Assembly: GCA_900548455.1 (NCBI GenBank)
Contig: URKQ01000021.1
Coordinates: 1 to 57,215 of the forward strand
DNA length: 57,215 nt
Direction of reading: 5' to 3'
Source: an uncultured Clostridium sp.
GTDB taxonomy: Bacteria; Bacillota; Clostridia; Clostridiales; Clostridiaceae
Both the position numbers and the translations under genes were made by a program. Under the pieces are notes generated by a model. The model was not told where the DNA came from, ran no database searches, and saw only the letters and a program-made list of their open reading frames with translations. This document shows positions 18,234 through 26,922 of this stretch, piece after piece (position 1 is the first letter of the stretch; each line of letters begins with the position of its first letter).

Positions 18234-19301
18234 ATGAAAACTTTGTATAATGAAATTAACATAATCATGAACAATATCTGTTTTAATGAACTATGGCCTG
18301 GCTTTAAAAAATATCCTTTTGCCCTATATAATAAATCAAATGTTTATTTTGAAAATGAAATAATTCCATATGATACTAGATTTATAGGAAATACCTCTAT
18401 TAAATATAATGATAATTTCATTGCAATTTGGTATGTAGAAAATCCAAGAAAGGAAGACTCCAAAGTTTTAGCCTCAAATATAATTCATGAAATGTTTCAT
18501 GCATTCCAATGTTCAAACGGTGAAAAACGGTTCCCTAATGATTTGTTTACCCTTCATTATCCATCTAATCTTCAAAATTACCAACTTAAATATTATGAAA
18601 ACACATTAATTTCAAATTGTTTGAAAGAGCAAAGATTAGATAAAAAAGAAGAATTATTACAAAATTTTTTTTCTGTTCGCAATAAAAGAGAATCTCTCAT
18701 AGGAACTGCAATTACATGTGAATATCTTACAGAAACAATAGAAGGTCTTGCAGAATATATAGGTACAAAAGCTTTAAAAAGAATTTCTCCCACATTATAT
18801 GAACAGCGAATTGATTCTTATATTAAAAAAATAACTAATTTAAGAAAATCATTTTTTGATATAAGAAAATCATCCTATTATGTAGGTACTCTCTTTTTCT
18901 TAGCTTTAGATTCTATGAACATTTCCTTCTATGAGGATTTATCAACTTCTTCAAATAGCATTTATGAAGAACTTAAAGAAAAACTTTATAACAATTCCTT
19001 TGATTATCCTTTTGATTTAAATTATGAAGTTGAAACTGCATTTTATGAATATGATAAATGGAAACGAAAGCGGTTGTCTGATTTTTGTAACAACAATCTA
19101 AATGAAAATATTGGTAACTTTAAAATTGTAGGTTATGATCCTATGAATATGTTAAAAATAGGCGATTACATTTTGTGTAATCATTTTATTAAACTATCCT
19201 TAGTAAATAGTGACTCTACTATTTTTATTAACGAACCTGTTTTATTAAAACTTAAAACTAATTCTATTAAAGAAATTATTTCATACTATACATTAAAATA
19301 A
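18234..19301 (+). CDS. Zincin-like hypothetical protein with HEXXH motif
   Basis: 355 residues without signal peptide. A zinc-protease motif IIHEMFHAFQ lies near residue 92, and ETIEGLAEYIG follows about 75 residues later and could supply the third zinc ligand as in gluzincins. The frame opens with a TTG 12 nt earlier, but GGAGG overlaps that region and points to the ATG at 18234. No membrane segments. The C-terminal 80 residues look like a small beta domain. Family not recognised; protease activity is inferred from the motif alone. Single-gene unit with its own promoter and terminator. Confidence 0.7.
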   Translation: MKTLYNEINIIMNNICFNELWPGFKKYPFALYNKSNVYFENEIIPYDTRFIGNTSIKYNDNFIAIWYVENPRKEDSKVLASNIIHEMFHAFQCSNGEKRFPNDLFTLHYPSNLQNYQLKYYENTLISNCLKEQRLDKKEELLQNFFSVRNKRESLIGTAITCEYLTETIEGLAEYIGTKALKRISPTLYEQRIDSYIKKITNLRKSFFDIRKSSYYVGTLFFLALDSMNISFYEDLSTSSNSIYEELKEKLYNNSFDYPFDLNYEVETAFYEYDKWKRKRLSDFCNNNLNENIGNFKIVGYDPMNMLKIGDYILCNHFIKLSLVNSDSTIFINEPVLLKLKTNSIKEIISYYTLK

Positions 19302-19347
19302 GAAAAGAGTCAGACTAATATGTAATCATATCAGTTTGACTCTTTTC
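19302..19347 (+). terminator. Terminator of the zincin-like gene
   Basis: GAAAAGAGTCA ... TGACTCTTTTC outer arms continuing to ATATG/CATAT with a TAAT loop and a few mismatches; it begins right after the stop codon. Confidence 0.75.
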
Positions 19348-19380
19348 TATTGGTCTATATGCATTTGTAATAATGCCTAT

Positions 19381-19404
19381 AAGCTGATTATAATATCAGC
19401 TTTT
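19381..19404 (+). terminator. Second hairpin with T-run, plus strand
   Basis: AAGCTGAT / ATCAGCTT arms with a 5-nt loop and a following T-run on the plus strand, 35 bp after the previous hairpin. It may be a back-up terminator in front of the convergent transaldolase gene. Confidence 0.5.
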
Positions 19405-19442
19405 TCAAAATGAACCCTACACTTAGTTGTAGTAAAAAACAA

Positions 19443-20090
19443 TTACTTTCCAAAAGCTTCTTCCCAATCCTTTTTAAACCTAGCAATACCTGCATCAGTT
19501 AATGGATGATTAAGCATTTGCATTACAACTTTATATGGTACAGTTGCTATATGAGATCCTGCCTCAGCAGCTTCAGTTACATGAAGCGGAGTTCTTATAC
19601 TAGCTGAAATAATTTCTGTATCTATGCCTTGAACCTTAAATATTGTAGAAATCTTTCTTATTAAATCCATACCAGTAGTTGAAATATCATCTAATCTTCC
19701 TAAGAAAGGACTTACATATGTAGCTCCTGCATTTGCAGCTAAAATCGCTTGATTTGCAGTGAATACTAAAGTAACATTTGTTTTAATTCCTTCTTTTGAT
19801 AAAACTTTTACAGCCTTTAACCCCTCACCTGTCATAGGAATTTTAACTACCATATTTTTATGAAATTTTGCAATTTCTCTTCCTTCTTCTATCATTCCTT
19901 CAGCATCATCGCTAATAACTTCACCACTAATAGGTCCATCTACAATTGATGTAATTACTTTTATTGTTTCCCAGAAATCTTTTCCTTCTTTTGCTATTAA
20001 GGATGGGTTTGTTGTAACACCACATATTACTCCCATGTCATTTAATTCCTTAATTTCTTCAATGTTAGCAGTGTCAATAAATAGTTTCAT
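19443..20090 (-). CDS. tal: Transaldolase (small TalC/fructose-6-phosphate aldolase family)
   Basis: 215 residues, the short one-domain transaldolase type of the pentose phosphate pathway. Schiff-base lysine is Lys83 in MVVKIPMT. Other family blocks: FIDTANIEEI, GVTTNPSLIAKEG, NVTLVFTANQA, YVSPFLGRLDD and the C-terminal HPLTDAGIARFKKDW. Transaldolase activity is more common than fructose-6-phosphate aldolase activity in such Firmicutes proteins, but the sequence does not decide this. Monocistronic; start behind an AAGGAGAG site. Confidence 0.92.
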   Translation of the reverse strand: MKLFIDTANIEEIKELNDMGVICGVTTNPSLIAKEGKDFWETIKVITSIVDGPISGEVISDDAEGMIEEGREIAKFHKNMVVKIPMTGEGLKAVKVLSKEGIKTNVTLVFTANQAILAANAGATYVSPFLGRLDDISTTGMDLIRKISTIFKVQGIDTEIISASIRTPLHVTEAAEAGSHIATVPYKVVMQMLNHPLTDAGIARFKKDWEEAFGK

Positions 20091-20283
20091 TACATTATCT
20101 CTCCTTCACCATTTTCTATGCTATATACCAAAAGCATATTTTATTAATATAAAAATACCAAAATATTCGTGTAAAGCTTTTAAGGCTCAACATTTATATT
20201 TTACCACTATTTCAGTAATATACATAGTATTATTATTTTTACTTATTAGCAATGTAAATACCCATGAAAGTATAATATCCTTA

Positions 20284-20312
20284 TTGACAACACATAATTA
20301 TATGTGTAATAC
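20284..20312 (+). promoter_or_regulatory. Sigma-A promoter of the mntP riboswitch transcript
   Basis: TTGACA (20284-20289), 17-nt spacer, TAATAC (20307-20312). The spacer contains CACATA-ATTA-TATGTG, a perfect 6-bp dyad that could bind a repressor. Transcription would begin just before the riboswitch. Confidence 0.7.
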
Positions 20313-20317
20313 TAATA

Positions 20318-20440
20318 ATGATAAGGGAGTAGTTAGCACGAAGTGTAATAAAGTCAACATTCTGATAGTAATTATCTGGCTTTATTTTAAATAATGAGAC
20401 TTATCTGTGTTTTATGCGCAGATATAGTCTCATTTTTTTT
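20318..20440 (+). promoter_or_regulatory. yybP-ykoY (Mn2+) riboswitch with terminator
   Basis: The leader has the conserved blocks of this class: AAGGGAGTAG at 20323, the GTCAACATTCTGATAG core around 20353 and the late AATGAGACTTAT block at 20392. The last block is also the 5' arm of a terminator: ATGAGACT / AGTCTCAT arms at 20394-20433 with an inner ATCTG/CAGAT stem and eight Ts. Mn2+ binding to the aptamer would stop the terminator forming and switch mntP on, as known for the class. The remaining 20091-20283 part of this gap shows nothing else. Confidence 0.85.
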
Positions 20441-20466
20441 AATTAATTATGTAAAGGAGAATTTAA

Positions 20467-21051
20467 ATGAGCTTAATCGAACTGTTTATTATTGCTTTAG
20501 GACTTTCTATGGATGCTTTTGCAGTATCCATATGTAAAGGACTTAGTATAAAAAAAATAAAATTTAAAGATGCTCTTATTGTAGGATTGTATTTTGGAAT
20601 ATTTCAAGGAGGTATGCCACTGATAGGATATATTTTAGGTGTTCAATTTCAAGATAAAATAACCTCTTTTGATCACTGGATTGCTTTTATATTATTAAGT
20701 ATTATTGGTTTAAATATGATAAAAGAATCTCGCCAAAAAGAATCAAACGACCCCAATCCTTCCGATAATATAGAAGATACTAAAAATCCACTACACTTTA
20801 AAGAAATGATAGTTCTAGCTATAGCTACTAGTATAGATGCATTAGCTGTTGGAGTAACCTTTGCATTCTTAAATGTAGATATAGTTCCTGCAGTATCATT
20901 CATAGGTATAATAACTTTGACTTTATCTATGGTAGGAGTTAAAATTGGAAATATTTTCGGAACCAAGTATAAATCTAAAGCCGAACTAGCAGGTGGAATA
21001 ATATTAATCGGTATGGGCATAAAAATATTAATAGAACATCTTATAGGATAG
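20467..21051 (+). CDS. mntP: Manganese efflux pump MntP
   Basis: 194 residues, six membrane helices, the DUF204 family. Family hallmarks are the N-terminal LGLSMDAFAVSICKG and the repeat in the second half ATSIDALAVGVTFAF, each with a conserved membrane Asp. It exports Mn2+ when the metal is in excess. A strong AAAGGAG site precedes the ATG, and the riboswitch directly upstream independently supports the function. A bidirectional terminator follows. Confidence 0.95.
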   Translation: MSLIELFIIALGLSMDAFAVSICKGLSIKKIKFKDALIVGLYFGIFQGGMPLIGYILGVQFQDKITSFDHWIAFILLSIIGLNMIKESRQKESNDPNPSDNIEDTKNPLHFKEMIVLAIATSIDALAVGVTFAFLNVDIVPAVSFIGIITLTLSMVGVKIGNIFGTKYKSKAELAGGIILIGMGIKILIEHLIG

Positions 21052-21087
21052 ATTACATACATTTATATATTAAAAACACTCCCAAAG

Positions 21088-21133
21088 TAAAATAGGGCGT
21101 CGTAGCAAATAATTAGTACGACGCCCTATTTTA
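21088..21133. terminator. Bidirectional terminator between mntP and the CPC_1213-type gene
   Basis: Perfect 17-nt arms TAAAATAGGGCGTCGTA (21088-21104) and complement (21117-21133) with a 12-nt loop, directly next to the stop of the minus-strand small gene. Confidence 0.85.
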
Positions 21134-21286
21134 TTAATCTTTTTTATTATTTAAATCAGTTGTATTTAAACCAAAAACAGCTCTGGCACTTTCTGCCTGT
21201 GGATCATGTTTAATATGTTTTGAATGGAAAGTTCCATCACTCTTCTTATTATTCTTTGTACTCTTCATTTTATTTTCATTACTCAT
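21134..21286 (-). CDS. CPC_1213 family small protein
   Basis: A 50-residue protein rich in Lys/Asn, ending in GTFHSKHIKHDPQAESARAV followed by FGLNTT, which matches my memory of the conserved clostridial CPC_1213 family. GGGAGGACTAAAAGTT before the ATG is a very good start signal. No membrane segment, no cysteines. Function unknown. It is too short for many gene callers but its start signal, composition and terminator support it as real. Confidence 0.78.
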   Translation of the reverse strand: MSNENKMKSTKNNKKSDGTFHSKHIKHDPQAESARAVFGLNTTDLNNKKD

Positions 21287-21451
21287 AACTTTTAGTCCTC
21301 CCTGTAAATATTTTTTAATTGTTCAATGTTTTTACTAGCTATTTATTATCTCCTTACCTATAGTTTTCTACAAACTTAATAAAATTATTATATAATTCAT
21401 ATTCTATTGTTTTACTTCATAAAATTGTATAAATGAAAGGAGATGAAAATA

Positions 21452-21931
21452 TTGAAACGAATTTATTTAATAAAGCTTAAACCATTAATTATAAGCATAA
21501 TTATCCCTCTACTTATCGGTGGATTATCTGGACTATTAACAAGAAGTAATATCTCTGTTTTTGCATCTTTAAACAAACCACCTTTAACTCCACCTGCAAT
21601 AGTATTTCCTATTGTTTGGACAATCCTATATATTCTCATGGGAATTTCAGCATATTTAATATATATCTCTGATTCCCAATATAAATCAGATGCATTAAGA
21701 GCCTATGCACTTCAGCTAATTGTAAACTTTTTTTGGTCAATAATATTTTTCAATTTCAATGCTTATCTATTTGCCTTTATCTGGCTAGTTTTGCTATGGA
21801 TATTAATTTTAATTATGATTATTTCCTTTTGTAAGATAGATAAAACTGCTGCCTATCTTCAAATACCTTATCTAATTTGGGTTACTTTTGCTGGATATTT
21901 GAATTTATCAATATTCCTACTAAATAGGTAA
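21452..21931 (+). CDS. tspO: TspO/MBR family membrane protein
   Basis: About 159 residues with five membrane helices of the TspO (translocator/peripheral benzodiazepine receptor) family. Family blocks: GLLTRSNISVFASLNKPPLTPPAIVFPIVWTILYILMGIS and the C-terminal PYLIWVTFAGYLNLSIFLLN. Members bind tetrapyrroles and sterol-like ligands. Two starts are possible. The ATG at 21443 overlaps the end of the AAAGGAG site, while the TTG at 21452 stands 9 nt after it and is preferred here. Convergent with the flavoprotein gene cluster. Confidence 0.87.
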   Translation: MKRIYLIKLKPLIISIIIPLLIGGLSGLLTRSNISVFASLNKPPLTPPAIVFPIVWTILYILMGISAYLIYISDSQYKSDALRAYALQLIVNFFWSIIFFNFNAYLFAFIWLVLLWILILIMIISFCKIDKTAAYLQIPYLIWVTFAGYLNLSIFLLNR

Positions 21932-21935
21932 ACGT

Positions 21936-21968
21936 AAAAAAACAGCTATTAACAATAGCCGTTTTTTT
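21936..21968. terminator. Bidirectional terminator
   Basis: AAAAAAACAGCTATT / AATAGCCGTTTTTTT (one mismatch), 3-nt loop, T-runs on both strands; ends tspO and the minus-strand flavoprotein/kinase operon. Confidence 0.88.
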
Positions 21969-21979
21969 GTTTATACTTT

Positions 21980-23704
21980 TTATCTAAGATTTCTCTTTTC
22001 TGACTCGTCCATATCTAATCCTAATGTTCCACCTGGATTCATTATATTGTTAGGATCAAAATGATTTTTAAGTACTCTTACAATATCCATTTGATTCTTT
22101 CCTATTTGTCCTTCAAGCCATGGTGCTGTCATTTTTCCTATACCATGGTGATGACTCATTGCAGCACCATATTTTTGTATATTATCTAAAATGCCATACT
22201 GATAATTTAAATACTCGTCTATTTCATTTATCTTAGCAATAAAAATAAAATATAAGTTTGCTCCCTGTGGATATACATGGGACATATGAGTCATGCAAAT
22301 AGTATTAGGTCTGCTTTTACAATATGCTCTAACACCTTCATGCACTTCCTTCATTTGATCCCATGACACTGCACACTCTAATGTATCAGTCATAACACCA
22401 TAGTCCTGTAAATCCTCTCTTAAATAAGGATCTCTAAATCTTCCTTTTTCCCATGATTTTGTAACATATCCTGTAGTGGACATAGCACCATAGGATTTGC
22501 AAATTTTATGGACTTTCTTTCTAACCACCTTAGTAAAGGAAGTTTCTCCATCTGTAAATCCTAAAAACAAACATCTTTTTCCAGGTTTCATTCCTTTTAT
22601 TGTCATAGCTTTATCTAAAACGGTACCTTCAACACCATATAATTTAAGAGCTACATCAGTTTCTTCTGGGTCTGACAATCTAAACACAGAAGGAAAGCCA
22701 AATTGACCTTGCATTATTTCCCTTGCTGCATTCATGCCAGCTTCCCATGTAGGAAAAATATAACTAAATCTTCTTTGATTTTCAGGCATATATCTAAATA
22801 TTTTTAAAGTAACTGAAACAAGAATTCCAAAGGTTCCTTCACTACCCATCATTATTTCATCAATTGATGGTCCTGTAGCTGTAGCAGGATATTCCTCTGT
22901 AACTATATTTCCTACTGGTGTAACATATTCTTGACATATTACCATATCTTCTATCTTGCCAAAATATGTGGAATTTTGTCCAGCTCCTCTTGTAACAACC
23001 CAACCACCTACACAAGAGTATTCAAAGGATTGTGGAAAATGTCCACAAGTATATGCTCTTTTAGCTCCAAATAATTTTTGAGCATCATTTAAAGTTTTTT
23101 CAAGATTGGGACCAGACATACCTGATTGAACAGTAATTGTCTGATTAACTTCATTGAACTTAATAACCTTATTCATATGAACTCGCATATCTAATGATAC
23201 TCCGCCATTCATACATTCTACTCCTCTTGTAACAGAAGAACCTCCACCATATACATATACTGGAATTAATTGCTCATTGCAATATTTAACTATCTTCTCA
23301 ATATCTTCTTTATTTCTTGGATGCAATACTACATCTGGCACATTCTCTACTATACCTTCCCTTAATCTCATAAGGTCTACCATAGTTTTTCCATATGCTA
23401 TTTGGAGTCTTGAATAATCATCTTCCTTTACATTTTCACTTCCAACTATCTCTTTAAACTTATTAACTTGTTCCTTTGTTAATTTACATTTTATATCATA
23501 ATTAACTTGTTCTAAACCCATCTTTTGGGGTTTTTTAAAATCCTCATCAGTCATATTAAAAGTTTTTTTCATTAAAGCATATAATCTAGGATTTGGGTGT
23601 TTAAACTCATTTGGATCTCCCCACTTTAAAATTGATCTATAGCTTCCTGCTGGAGGAGCTTCAGTACACCACTTTGGTGTGAATTCTTCATTTTTTTTAC
23701 TCAT
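21980..23704 (-). CDS. FAD-binding oxidoreductase, alkyldihydroxyacetonephosphate synthase-like
   Basis: 574 residues of the vanillyl-alcohol oxidase/FAD_binding_4 family. The FAD-binding PCMH domain (about 120-300) holds VYGGGSSVTRGVE and a GTFGILVSVTLKI block. The C-terminal domain ends with MSHHHGIGKMTAPWL, the HHHGxGK signature of alkyl-DHAP synthase, which makes the ether bond of ether lipids in eukaryotes. Bacterial relatives are often D-2-hydroxyacid dehydrogenases, so the reaction is open. It is the last gene of the GntR-headed operon, 20 nt after the kinase gene. It probably oxidises or rearranges a three-carbon or hydroxyacid product of that pathway. Confidence 0.85.
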   Translation of the reverse strand: MSKKNEEFTPKWCTEAPPAGSYRSILKWGDPNEFKHPNPRLYALMKKTFNMTDEDFKKPQKMGLEQVNYDIKCKLTKEQVNKFKEIVGSENVKEDDYSRLQIAYGKTMVDLMRLREGIVENVPDVVLHPRNKEDIEKIVKYCNEQLIPVYVYGGGSSVTRGVECMNGGVSLDMRVHMNKVIKFNEVNQTITVQSGMSGPNLEKTLNDAQKLFGAKRAYTCGHFPQSFEYSCVGGWVVTRGAGQNSTYFGKIEDMVICQEYVTPVGNIVTEEYPATATGPSIDEIMMGSEGTFGILVSVTLKIFRYMPENQRRFSYIFPTWEAGMNAAREIMQGQFGFPSVFRLSDPEETDVALKLYGVEGTVLDKAMTIKGMKPGKRCLFLGFTDGETSFTKVVRKKVHKICKSYGAMSTTGYVTKSWEKGRFRDPYLREDLQDYGVMTDTLECAVSWDQMKEVHEGVRAYCKSRPNTICMTHMSHVYPQGANLYFIFIAKINEIDEYLNYQYGILDNIQKYGAAMSHHHGIGKMTAPWLEGQIGKNQMDIVRVLKNHFDPNNIMNPGGTLGLDMDESEKRNLR

Positions 23705-23724
23705 ATATATCTCTCCTTCTTTGT

Positions 23725-25281
23725 TTAAATATCTGGGTAATTTGTTATTTGTTGAATTTCAGAATATATGTTTTTAAGTTGAGGATATATTCTCTTATAA
23801 ACTCTATAAAATAATTTTTCATATACTTCTGAATTTTCTTTATTTGGTTCATATATTCTTTTATAGTGAACCATCTTTTCTATAGCTTCTAAATAATCCT
23901 TATATATCCCCATAGCAACAAAGGAAACTATAGCAGCTCCTAATCCTGATGTTTCATGGGTATTAACTTTGTAAACTTTTTTATTCAGCATATCTGCTGT
24001 AATTTGGCAAATTATTTCACTTTGGGAACCTCCCCCAGATACCATTGCATATTTTACATTTACCCCTGATTTTTTTTCTATCATTTCAATTCCATCACGA
24101 AGGCCATAATTAATACCTTCAATAATTGCCCTATACACATGGATCCTTGTATGCACATCTCCAAATCCTATTATAGAGCCCTTGGCTTCAGGTAATTTTA
24201 ATCCAGGTCCCCAATAAGGTTGAAGCATTAATCCATAAGATCCTGGAGGTACCTCTTTTAATCTTTCATTTAATATTTCTTCCTCTGATATTCCTTTTTC
24301 TAATGCTTCTTTGGCCTCCTTAGCTGCAAACTCCTTTTTAAACCAGCTAATCATCCAATAGCCTCTAAAAATTTCAAATTCAGGGTTAAAAAAACCATTG
24401 ATACATCCTGGATAAGCAGGCATAAATTTAATTGGTTCAAAATATTTGTCTGACATCGTTTGTACCGTTGCAGTAGTTCCAAAACTTAAATTAACATATT
24501 CTAAATTTTTACACCCAACACCTAAAGTTTCACAACCCTTGTCAGAACCCGATGCAATGACTGGCAACCCCTCTTTAATTCCAGTAACTTCAGAAACTTT
24601 CTTTGAAATTTTCCCCATTATTTCTCCAGGCTCTATAAGCTCTGGTAACTTATCCTTTTCTATACCAAATAATTCCCACCTATAATCACTATCATTTGCA
24701 GGCCAACATCTTCTTTTATAATTAAATGGAATGTGTCCAATTTGAGAAGCAACAGAATCTATAAACTTCCCAGTTAACTTATAATTCAGGTATCCTGACA
24801 GTAATAAATACTTGAAGGTTTTTTCCCAATTTTGTGGCTCATTCTCCTTAATCCAATTTGACTTTGACTTTCTTCTAGATACAGTACTAGCTTTTGTCAT
24901 CCCTGCAACTCTAAACATTAAAGCATTCTTTTTACTTAGCGGTGTTTCACACTTAGCCATTCTTTGATCTAACCAAATTATTGCTGGCCTTACTGGAACT
25001 CCTTTTTTATTAACACAAATTCCCGTATCTCGTTGAGTAGTAACAGTAACACTTAATATTTCGTTCCATATGTTATAACACCTGTCTTTAAGCTTAGTAC
25101 AAACACTGCATAGACCTTGCCACCAAATTTCCGGATCTTGCTCAGCATATCCTGGCCTTTCAGAATAATATGGTTTAAACTCCATCTTTTCTTTATCAAC
25201 AATGTTACCTTCATTATCAAAAATTATTGCTCTTATACTTTGTGTGCCACAGTCAATAGCTAAAACATACACTTTTCCCAC
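23725..25281 (-). CDS. FGGY family carbohydrate kinase
   Basis: 518 residues with the two actin-like domains of FGGY kinases. N-terminal phosphate-binding block AIDCGTQSIRAIIFDNEG, central GSDKGCETLGVGC and NLSFGTTATVQ, and the C-terminal VSGGGSQSEIICQITADMLNKKV adenosine-binding block. It phosphorylates a sugar, polyol or glycerol-like compound. It is not a close glpK by eye; the substrate is undetermined. Lies between the DUF1667 gene and the AGPS-like gene, suggesting that the kinase product feeds the flavin dehydrogenases. Confidence 0.9.
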   Translation of the reverse strand: MGKVYVLAIDCGTQSIRAIIFDNEGNIVDKEKMEFKPYYSERPGYAEQDPEIWWQGLCSVCTKLKDRCYNIWNEILSVTVTTQRDTGICVNKKGVPVRPAIIWLDQRMAKCETPLSKKNALMFRVAGMTKASTVSRRKSKSNWIKENEPQNWEKTFKYLLLSGYLNYKLTGKFIDSVASQIGHIPFNYKRRCWPANDSDYRWELFGIEKDKLPELIEPGEIMGKISKKVSEVTGIKEGLPVIASGSDKGCETLGVGCKNLEYVNLSFGTTATVQTMSDKYFEPIKFMPAYPGCINGFFNPEFEIFRGYWMISWFKKEFAAKEAKEALEKGISEEEILNERLKEVPPGSYGLMLQPYWGPGLKLPEAKGSIIGFGDVHTRIHVYRAIIEGINYGLRDGIEMIEKKSGVNVKYAMVSGGGSQSEIICQITADMLNKKVYKVNTHETSGLGAAIVSFVAMGIYKDYLEAIEKMVHYKRIYEPNKENSEVYEKLFYRVYKRIYPQLKNIYSEIQQITNYPDI

Positions 25282-25295
25282 AGCTTTCCCTCCTA

Positions 25296-25649
25296 TTACA
25301 AATTTGAGGTAGCTATTATATCAATTCCAGTATCTAAAACATTTTTTATTATAACGTCATTAATAGCCACAGGCTCTGTAATTATAACTCTACTTAATAC
25401 TTTCATAAGTTCACCAACATAAGCCTTTGGTATCTCTCCATTTGTTCTAACGGGAAGACGGGATTTATTTTCAAAAATGGTCTTAACTGTAGAGCAAACT
25501 GTTCTCTTTGGATTTTTAACTTCATTTATAGCAAATTTTTCACCTCTAGGACACATATTGCCTTTTACAATATAATCTCCATTCTCTTCTGTAATTTCTA
25601 GCTCACAACTATTAGGACATACAATGCAGGTTATTTTTCTATCCTCCAT
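25296..25649 (-). CDS. DUF1667 protein
   Basis: 117 residues with CIVCPNSCEL near residue 9 and NMCPRGEKFA near residue 31, so four cysteines that could hold a metal or Fe-S centre. DUF1667 proteins usually accompany a GlpA-like dehydrogenase and an NAD/FAD oxidoreductase in Firmicutes, as here, and are thought to be part of an anaerobic glycerol-3-phosphate-dehydrogenase-type complex. The start is 1 nt after the upstream oxidoreductase stop, so translation is coupled. Confidence 0.88.
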   Translation of the reverse strand: MEDRKITCIVCPNSCELEITEENGDYIVKGNMCPRGEKFAINEVKNPKRTVCSTVKTIFENKSRLPVRTNGEIPKAYVGELMKVLSRVIITEPVAINDVIIKNVLDTGIDIIATSNL

Positions 25650-25650
25650 A

Positions 25651-26922
25651 TTAATACTCCTTATTTAAAATTAATTCTATTTCACAGTCTTTATCTAAAT
25701 TATATTTTGATATATCTAATTCAATGCGTTCCATTTCAGGTGGTCTTATAGTTCTATATTTTTTCTTTATTACAACCTGTCCATTTATTTTTAAATTTAA
25801 AAATACATCTTGAATTACATCTTTACTTCTAAAATAAATAGGAAACTTTTTTGTTTGAGATAATAAATTAATTTTCTGTGGCACTACATAGGCAATTTTT
25901 TCATTAGAATAATTTATTGGGACTTCCCTAGAAATATTTTTATTATTTTCTAAATATCCTTTTACTCCATCACCTGTTAACTGTCCACTTTCACTTACAT
26001 AGTCCACTAAATCATTTACATGCAAAGCATTTCCACATGAAAAGACCCCTTTTACTGAAGTCATAAAGTCTTGGTTAACAATTGGACCTTTCGTTCTATT
26101 ATCCATTGATACACTTAAAGATTCTCCTACTTCATTTTCTGGAATCAATCCAACTGACAATATAAGTCCATCACATGGTATTATCTCTTCAGTTCCAACA
26201 ATCGGATTCATATTTTTATCTACTTTACAAACTTCAACGCCTTCCACTCTATACTCCCCCAATACTCTTTTAACAGTATAAGATAAGTGTAGTGGAATTG
26301 AAAAATCATCCAAACACTGCGATATATTTCTTCTTAATCCAGAAGGTGTATCCTTTATTTCATATACTCCAAGAACCTCTGCTCCTTCTAATGTAAGTCT
26401 CCTTGCCATAATGAGTCCTATATCTCCACTTCCTAATATTACACATTTTTTACATGGCAAATATCCCTCAATATTAGTTAAATGCTGAGCAGTACCTGCT
26501 GAATATATACCTGCTGGTCTAGTACCTCCGATAAATACTTGCCTAGCTGTTCTTTCTCTACAACCAGTTGCAAGTACAATTGCCTTAGATTCTACATTTA
26601 CTATACCCTCAGTGGAATTGGTAAGATAAATTCTAAATTCATTGTTTTCTCTTTGTACATCTATTACAAAAGTTTTATTTAAAATATCTATTTTTTCATT
26701 ATCTATCTTATCTATAAACCTTTGAGCATATTCTGGGCCACTTAATCTTTCATTAAAAGTAACTAGTCCAAAACCATCATGAATACATTGCTTTAAAATT
26801 CCTCCAAGGTTCTCTTCTCTTTCAACTATTAATACATTTAATCCCTTATTCTCACAAGAAACTGCAGCCGCAATTCCTGCCGGACCTCCTCCAATTATAA
26901 CTACATCATAGCTGTTTTTCAT
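25651..26922 (-). CDS. NAD(P)/FAD-dependent oxidoreductase (GlpB/HcnB-like subunit)
   Basis: 423 residues. FAD-binding GGGPAGIAAAVSCENKG at the N-terminus, second dinucleotide site GSGDIGLIMARR near 165, ATGCRERT before it and SVKGVFSCGNALHVND late in the chain. This is the pyridine nucleotide-disulfide oxidoreductase fold without the redox disulfide. The C-terminus (about 340-423) is a separate small domain. It is likely the electron-transfer partner of the GlpA-like protein encoded just upstream, whose 3' end overlaps this gene by 17 nt. The ATG at 26922 is preferred over a GTG at 26931 that sits inside the ribosome site. Confidence 0.87.
   Translation of the reverse strand: MKNSYDVVIIGGGPAGIAAAVSCENKGLNVLIVEREENLGGILKQCIHDGFGLVTFNERLSGPEYAQRFIDKIDNEKIDILNKTFVIDVQRENNEFRIYLTNSTEGIVNVESKAIVLATGCRERTARQVFIGGTRPAGIYSAGTAQHLTNIEGYLPCKKCVILGSGDIGLIMARRLTLEGAEVLGVYEIKDTPSGLRRNISQCLDDFSIPLHLSYTVKRVLGEYRVEGVEVCKVDKNMNPIVGTEEIIPCDGLILSVGLIPENEVGESLSVSMDNRTKGPIVNQDFMTSVKGVFSCGNALHVNDLVDYVSESGQLTGDGVKGYLENNKNISREVPINYSNEKIAYVVPQKINLLSQTKKFPIYFRSKDVIQDVFLNLKINGQVVIKKKYRTIRPPEMERIELDISKYNLDKDCEIELILNKEY

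Noticed and set aside
20035..20394. 119-codon plus-strand frame across the mntP leader
   Set aside because: It spans the transaldolase start, a promoter and the riboswitch; its codons follow RNA structure, not protein.
20673..21062. 129-codon minus-strand frame opposite mntP
   Set aside because: mntP is secure from its motifs and riboswitch; the opposite frame lacks an RBS and any family feature.
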